DNA from: CADCWK01 sp965218235
GTDB lineage: Bacteria; Chloroflexota; Chloroflexia; Thermomicrobiales; UBA6265
Length of the DNA stretch: 64,000 bases
NCBI GenBank assembly: GCA_965218235.1
Contig: OZ244595.1
Location: 1,054,001-1,118,000, forward strand
Direction: 5' to 3'
Shown here: one piece after another, positions 60,825 through 64,000 of the stretch
Layout: every line of letters begins with the position of its first letter
Position numbering within the stretch: position 1 is the stretch's first letter
Translations under genes and position numbers: made by a program
Notes under the pieces: model-generated
Told to the model about the DNA's origin: nothing
The model's input: the letters and a program-made list of their open reading frames with translations, nothing else
Databases searched by the model: none

Positions 60825-61667
60825 CTATGAGAACGCCGCGGCGTTCTCCATGGCGAACTGTTCAAAGGAACGCGCCGACCGGCCGAGGAGCCCGGGCACG
60901 TCGTCAGTGACCCAGTCGGAGTCGCCAGCCGCGAACAGAGCAAGTGCCTGCGCGTTCATCGTTGCGACCTGAGCGGGGACGCCGGAATCGATCATCGCCT
61001 GCCGCTGCTGCTCGAAGGTCAACGGACGGAAGGCGATGGGTCGGCCGAGCACGCGCGCGAGGAGTGTCGCCGCGTCCGCATATGAGAGCGAGGCCGGACC
61101 GGTCAGCCAGTAGGTCTTGCAGGCATAGCTACCCGGATTACTGGCGACTGCCGCCGCGACCGCCGCGACATCTCGCGTGTCGACCATGCCGACGCGGCCA
61201 TCACCCGTGTTCGACCCGAAGCTGTCGTTCCGGGCGATCGACGGGGCCAGCATGAGGAAGTTCTGCATGTAGGCGTTGTTTCGCAGAAGCGTGTAGGCGA
61301 GGCCGGAGGCGATCAGCCCGTCCTCGATCTCGGTCTGGGCGCGGCGCCGGGCAATGGGCGAGTCCGCTGACGCTTTGCTCGTGATCTTCACGACGTGCTC
61401 GACGCCCGCGCGGACGGCACTGTCGACGACGTTCAACTCCTGAGCCGGAATTGCCGGACTGACGAGAATCACGGCCGAGACATCGCGCATCGCGGCGTCG
61501 ATGGTCGTCGGTACTTCAAGGTCGCCAGGGACGACGTCGACCCCTATCCGGGCCAGCTCGGTCACCTTCTCCGGATCGCGAACCAGGAGCCGCACGGGCG
61601 CTCCTCGCTGGGCGAGCAGACGTGCCGCCTCCCAGCCCACCTTGCCGGCGGTCGAGATGAGAATCAT
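60825..61667 (-). CDS. NmrA-like / NAD(P)H-azoreductase-like SDR protein
   Basis: The 280-residue atypical SDR has an N-terminal MILISTAGKVGWEAARLLAQRGAPVRLLVRD (a variant of the GxxGxxG loop: TAGKVG), VILVSPAIPAQELNVVDSAVRAGVEHVVKITSKAS and TLLRNNAYMQNFL, the pattern of NmrA/QOR2-type proteins. It may sense or use NAD(P)H; the substrate is unknown. A palindrome 31 nt upstream of its start may be the operator of a regulator. Confidence 0.9.
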   Translation of the reverse strand: MILISTAGKVGWEAARLLAQRGAPVRLLVRDPEKVTELARIGVDVVPGDLEVPTTIDAAMRDVSAVILVSPAIPAQELNVVDSAVRAGVEHVVKITSKASADSPIARRRAQTEIEDGLIASGLAYTLLRNNAYMQNFLMLAPSIARNDSFGSNTGDGRVGMVDTRDVAAVAAAVASNPGSYACKTYWLTGPASLSYADAATLLARVLGRPIAFRPLTFEQQRQAMIDSGVPAQVATMNAQALALFAAGDSDWVTDDVPGLLGRSARSFEQFAMENAAAFS

Positions 61668-61697
61668 GGTCCTGTCTCCTCGTGGCCGAGCTGAAAA

Positions 61698-61716
61698 CTG
61701 TCCTCGTTCAGGACAG
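61698..61716. promoter_or_regulatory. Palindromic operator candidate upstream of the NmrA-like gene
   Basis: CTGTCCT and AGGACAG are perfect 7-nt complements around CGTTC, centred about 40 nt upstream of the NmrA-like start (61667). The position fits an operator over the promoter. The regulator is not identified. Confidence 0.6.
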
Positions 61717-61804
61717 CAACGTCAGTTGCAGGATGGCTCCGCTGGTCCCGAACGCCCGTGAACAGCGAAGAAAAGACATCCTTCACACCCAGCGCGGCGA
61801 GTCG

Positions 61805-61822
61805 TAGAGCGTGTCATGGACT
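61805..61822 (+). repeat. Left terminal inverted repeat (with TA target) of the IS5-type element
   Basis: TAGAGCGTGTCATGGACT matches the reverse complement of 62654-62671. The outer TA on each side is the duplicated target, so the element proper starts at 61807. Confidence 0.9.
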
Positions 61823-62669
61823 CTGCGGGGGTCGTAAACTCAGCAAATGAGCACGATCTCCCGCAAGCCCTACCCGAGCGACGTGACGGACGACGAGTGG
61901 GCCTTCGTCGCCCCCTACCTGACGCTGATGACCCCGGACGCCCCGCAGCGCCGGCATGATCCCCGCGAGGTTTTCAACGCCCTGCGCTGGATGGTGCGGA
62001 CCGGCTCGCCGTGGCGCTATCTGCCCGGCGATCTGCCGCCGTGGGCAGCGGTCCACCAGCAGACGCTGCGCTGGATCGCCGCCGGCTGCTTCGAGGAGAT
62101 GGTCCACGACCTGCGGGCGCTGCTGCGCGAAGCGAGCGGCCGCGATCCCGATCCCACCGCGGTGATCCTGGACGCGCGGACCCTGCGCGGCACCCCGGAG
62201 AGCGGGCACCGGGCCGGCTACGACGGGCACAAGAAGACCCGCGGCAGCAAGCTCCACGCGGCGGTCGACACGCTGGGGCACCTGCTGGCGCTGCGCGTGA
62301 CGCCGGCCAACGATCAGGAGCGGGCGCAGGTGGGCGAGCTGGCGGACGCGGTGCAGGCGGCGACCGGCAACACCGTGGAACTGGCCTGGGTCGATCAGGG
62401 CTACACGGGGGAGGAGCCGGCTGACGAGGCGGAGGCACGCGGGATCGAGCTGGTCGTGGTCCGGCTGCCGGGAGCAAAGAAGGGCTTCGTCTTGCTGCCG
62501 CGGCGCTGGGTGGTGGAGCGCTCGTTCGCCTGGGCGACGCGCTTCCGGCGGCTGGCCAAGGACTATGAGCGCCTGCCCACGACCGTGGCCGGCTTGCATT
62601 TCGTCGCCTTTGCCTGCCTCATGCTTCACAAACTCTCGCTCCTGCCACTCGGAAGTCCATGACACGCTC
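61807..62669 (+). mobile_element. Intact IS5-family insertion sequence, 863 bp
   Basis: The element is bounded by 16-bp perfect inverted repeats (GAGCGTGTCATGGACT and its complement), flanked by TA on both sides, and carries one transposase gene. Removing it together with one TA restores an open reading frame across the insertion site on the minus strand, which proves the ends and the 2-bp duplication. The element looks recent and complete. Confidence 0.92.
61847..62662 (+). CDS. IS5-family DDE transposase
   Basis: The 271-residue protein starts 40 nt inside the left end. The DUF4096-like N-terminus (YPSDVTDDEWAFVAPYL) is followed by FNALRWMVRTGSPWRYLP, the first catalytic Asp in ILDARTL, the second in WVDQGYTG, and the Glu in RRWVVERSFAWATRFRRLAKDYER. 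It is full length in one frame, unlike many related elements that need a frameshift. The stop lies inside the right inverted repeat (62660-62662). Confidence 0.95.
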   Translation: MSTISRKPYPSDVTDDEWAFVAPYLTLMTPDAPQRRHDPREVFNALRWMVRTGSPWRYLPGDLPPWAAVHQQTLRWIAAGCFEEMVHDLRALLREASGRDPDPTAVILDARTLRGTPESGHRAGYDGHKKTRGSKLHAAVDTLGHLLALRVTPANDQERAQVGELADAVQAATGNTVELAWVDQGYTGEEPADEAEARGIELVVVRLPGAKKGFVLLPRRWVVERSFAWATRFRRLAKDYERLPTTVAGLHFVAFACLMLHKLSLLPLGSP

Positions 62670-62671
62670 TA
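62654..62671 (-). repeat. Right terminal inverted repeat (with TA target) of the IS5-type element
   Basis: AGTCCATGACACGCTCTA is the exact reverse complement of the left end. The final TA is target duplication. Its TA plus the outermost base of the element supplies a TAG stop to the adjacent minus-strand gene. Confidence 0.9.
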
Positions 62672-62956
62672 GTTCTCGCGGAGCAGCGCTATTCCGTCTT
62701 CCGCGTCTCCGTCGTTCGCGAGTGACTTGCTCACCCAGTTGGCGTACCACGCCTTCGCCCGACCGGCGTTCAGCACCGCTGAGCGTCGGTCGTCGGGGAG
62801 AGGAAGGTCGAGCGTGCCGCGGTCCGGATGAACATGCCCAAGTTCGCGGCCTTCGAACACGAATGCCGTGGCGCCTCGCGGGGTGGTTCGGGTGCTGACG
62901 CCGGGCCACAGAACGACCACGCTGAGGACCGAGACGGCAGGTGAGACAGGATTCAT
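62669..62956 (-). CDS. DUF5519 (luciferase-domain-like) small protein, C-terminus clipped by the IS
   Basis: ATG 62956 has GGAAGGAG 6 nt upstream and overlaps the stop of the upstream SnoaL-like gene (ATGA). The 95-residue protein has LSVVVLWPGVSTR, FVFEGRELGHVHPDRGTLDLPLPDDRRSAVLNAGRAKAW and WVSKSL...DAEDGIALLREN, the DUF5519 pattern. The stop TAG comes from the TA target and the IS end. Across the removed IS the frame would continue as YDSPRWV and stop. Only 7 residues are lost, so it may still work. Confidence 0.72.
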   Translation of the reverse strand: MNPVSPAVSVLSVVVLWPGVSTRTTPRGATAFVFEGRELGHVHPDRGTLDLPLPDDRRSAVLNAGRAKAWYANWVSKSLANDGDAEDGIALLREN

Positions 62957-63555
62957 GGCTGACTCCTTCCGGGTGAGGCTGGTGAGAACGAGGGCCGCTG
63001 ATTCTGACAGGAGCCCCGGTCGCCGCGTGTCTCGTTGGGATCCAGCGGCTGGTTCGTGGCTGTCGGACCTCGCGAGCCAGCCGATGGGTCTCGCGGCCAG
63101 GCCAGCCCGATCTGCCGAGCCTGGAGGGCGGCGTCCCAGAAGGCGGCGATTTCGGTGACCTGGTCGCCGTCCCACTTGACGGTCTGGACGAATTCGGCGT
63201 CAAACGCCCCTCCGGTCGGGGCGATCACCGTGCCGTCAGGCAGGCTCATCTCCCCTGTGAAGGTCCCGGTGACGCGGGTGATCACCGTGATCCAGTCTCC
63301 GCTTCCGAACTGGATGGGGTAGGGGTCGTTCTCGACGTGAACGTCGGGGAAGATGCGGAAGAACTGCGTCATCGCCGCCGCGTGCGCCGCCCGTCCGTAG
63401 AGCGGCTCAGCGTTTCCAGTGACGTGCGCGATCATGTCCGGATGGTGTACTGCGTTCATGGCTTCGATGTCACGGGCGTTGAAGGCGTCGTCGCCCTGCT
63501 TCATCAGCGCGAGCAGGTGCGTTGTTCGGTCGGTGATGTCTGAAGGGGTCGTCAT
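62953..63555 (-). CDS. SnoaL/NTF2-like polyketide-cyclase-type protein
   Basis: ATG 63555 has AAGGA 6 nt upstream. The 200-residue protein has a SnoaL-like cone-shaped fold in its first 150 residues: LALMKQGDDAFNARDIEAMNAVHHPDMIAHV, then FRIFPDVHVENDPYP and KWDGDQVTEIAAFWDAALQARQIGL. The last 45 residues are low-complexity and probably a run-on tail. It may be a cyclase or isomerase-like or ligand-binding protein. It is coupled to the DUF5519-like gene and divergent from the TetR gene, which probably controls it. Confidence 0.88.
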   Translation of the reverse strand: MTTPSDITDRTTHLLALMKQGDDAFNARDIEAMNAVHHPDMIAHVTGNAEPLYGRAAHAAAMTQFFRIFPDVHVENDPYPIQFGSGDWITVITRVTGTFTGEMSLPDGTVIAPTGGAFDAEFVQTVKWDGDQVTEIAAFWDAALQARQIGLAWPRDPSAGSRGPTATNQPLDPNETRGDRGSCQNQRPSFSPASPGRSQP

Positions 63556-63604
63556 TCGGGATCCTTCTCATGCTCGGTGGGTATCGTCATGCTCAGCTGA
63601 AAAT

Positions 63605-63620
63605 TTGTAGTTGAGTACAA
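63605..63620. promoter_or_regulatory. Operator candidate near the SnoaL-like gene promoter
   Basis: TTGTA-GTTGAG-TACAA is a perfect 5-bp inverted repeat 50 nt upstream of the SnoaL-like start. A related site (shared GTTGAGT and CA) is at 63785-63802. Confidence 0.6.
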
Positions 63621-63784
63621 TAATAGTGTAGCACACAGGTAGGCCCAAGGAGATCCGACCCTGGCGACGCAACTGGATCAGGCGGCTGGAAACACGTTGA
63701 CGTCCTAAACTGGTGAGTGACGTGCCGAGCGCACCCGTCGAGAAGAGCGACGAGTTCGGTCATCCAGCTTGGATCTGAATCCAA

Positions 63785-63802
63785 CTGTAGAGTTGAGTGC
63801 AG
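63785..63802. promoter_or_regulatory. Second operator candidate, upstream of the TetR gene
   Basis: CTGTAGAGTTGAGTGCAG has imperfect dyad symmetry (CTGTA with TGCAG) and shares TAG...GTTGAGT-R-CA with the site at 63605-63620. It ends 28 nt before the TetR start, a usual autoregulatory position. Confidence 0.5.
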
Positions 63803-63830
63803 CCTCGGGAGTTCCGAGTAGAATCGTGTC

Positions 63831-64000
63831 ATGCCCAACCCCGGACTCCGCGAGCGCAAGAAGGCCCGCACTCGCCGACACATCGCCGATACCGCAGCCC
63901 GGCTGTTCGCCGAACGCGGCTATGAACGGGTCGCCGTCAGTGACGTCGCGCGCGAGGCCGAGGTCGCCGAGCAGACGGTCTACAACTACTTCCAGACCAA
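63831..64000 (+). CDS. TetR/AcrR-family regulator, N-terminal part
   Basis: ATG 63831; the gene runs off the window after 56 codons. The visible part is a full HTH: LRERKKARTRRHIADTAARLFAERGYERVAVSDVAREAEVAEQTVYNYFQT, typical of TetR proteins. The effector domain is outside. It is divergent from the SnoaL-like/DUF5519-like pair with two related palindromes between them, which fits local autoregulation. Confidence 0.92.
   Translation, partial: MPNPGLRERKKARTRRHIADTAARLFAERGYERVAVSDVAREAEVAEQTVYNYFQT

Overview
The window is a high-GC chromosomal stretch most consistent with a Thermomicrobiales-type Chloroflexota. The cues are TAT-exported proteins with Ala-Thr-Pro linkers, several F420-type luciferase-like oxidoreductases, a pair of ScyD/ScyE-like propeller proteins, an LCP protein beside a BY-kinase, and frequent GTG/TTG starts. 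Taxonomy is inferred from gene style only. No tRNA, rRNA or CRISPR array was seen.

Layout. 0-2.6 kb: tail of a phosphonate C-P lyase operon (phnM end, hexapeptide transferase, EEP-type phosphatase/nuclease, 2H phosphoesterase). 2.8-9.4 kb: a Gfo/Idh dehydrogenase, a PRC-barrel/DUF2382 stress protein, two secreted proteins, an LCP ligase and a TAT-exported helical protein. 9.4-28.9 kb: a large exopolysaccharide locus. It holds a double-GT2 protein, a Wzz/BY-kinase, a PHP phosphatase, and then a long plus-strand unit: initiating sugar-phosphate transferase, GT4, gmd and fcl (GDP-fucose), followed by a visibly AT-richer cassette with methyltransferases, acetyltransferases, a fused Wzx-Wzy protein, two GT4 enzymes and a pyruvyltransferase. 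The cassette contains a chimeric scar made of pieces of wzx and fcl. The logic is a Wzx/Wzy-type fucose-containing, pyruvylated and acylated polymer, with chain length set by BY-kinase and phosphatase and possible wall attachment by LCP.

28.9-43.7 kb: accessory chromosome (BNR propeller protein, PCC-domain protein, APC permease, LLM oxidoreductase, LuxR-type ATPase regulator, two exported serine hydrolases). 44-48.7 kb: a minus-strand run of two propeller-cupredoxin proteins and a multicopper oxidase, which looks like an exported copper-redox module.

48.7-52.6 kb is a graveyard: head-to-head truncated lysR and nmrA, a frameshifted cupin, a frameshifted deazaflavin-type reductase, and an alpha-glucosidase whose middle has been replaced by a segment carrying a HAD-like gene. 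52.6-64 kb: an LLM oxidoreductase, TetR, a peroxiredoxin facing a molybdopterin oxidoreductase/flavin reductase/DUF6510 operon across a strong palindrome, small enzymes, an IS630 relic, and an intact IS5-type element. That element sits in the last codons of a small DUF5519-like gene and its insertion can be reversed on paper. The window ends in a TetR gene. No wholly new system is proven. The best candidates are the Wzx-Wzy fusion, the propeller-cupredoxin/MCO module, and the GT2-GT2 protein with an LCP-like tail.
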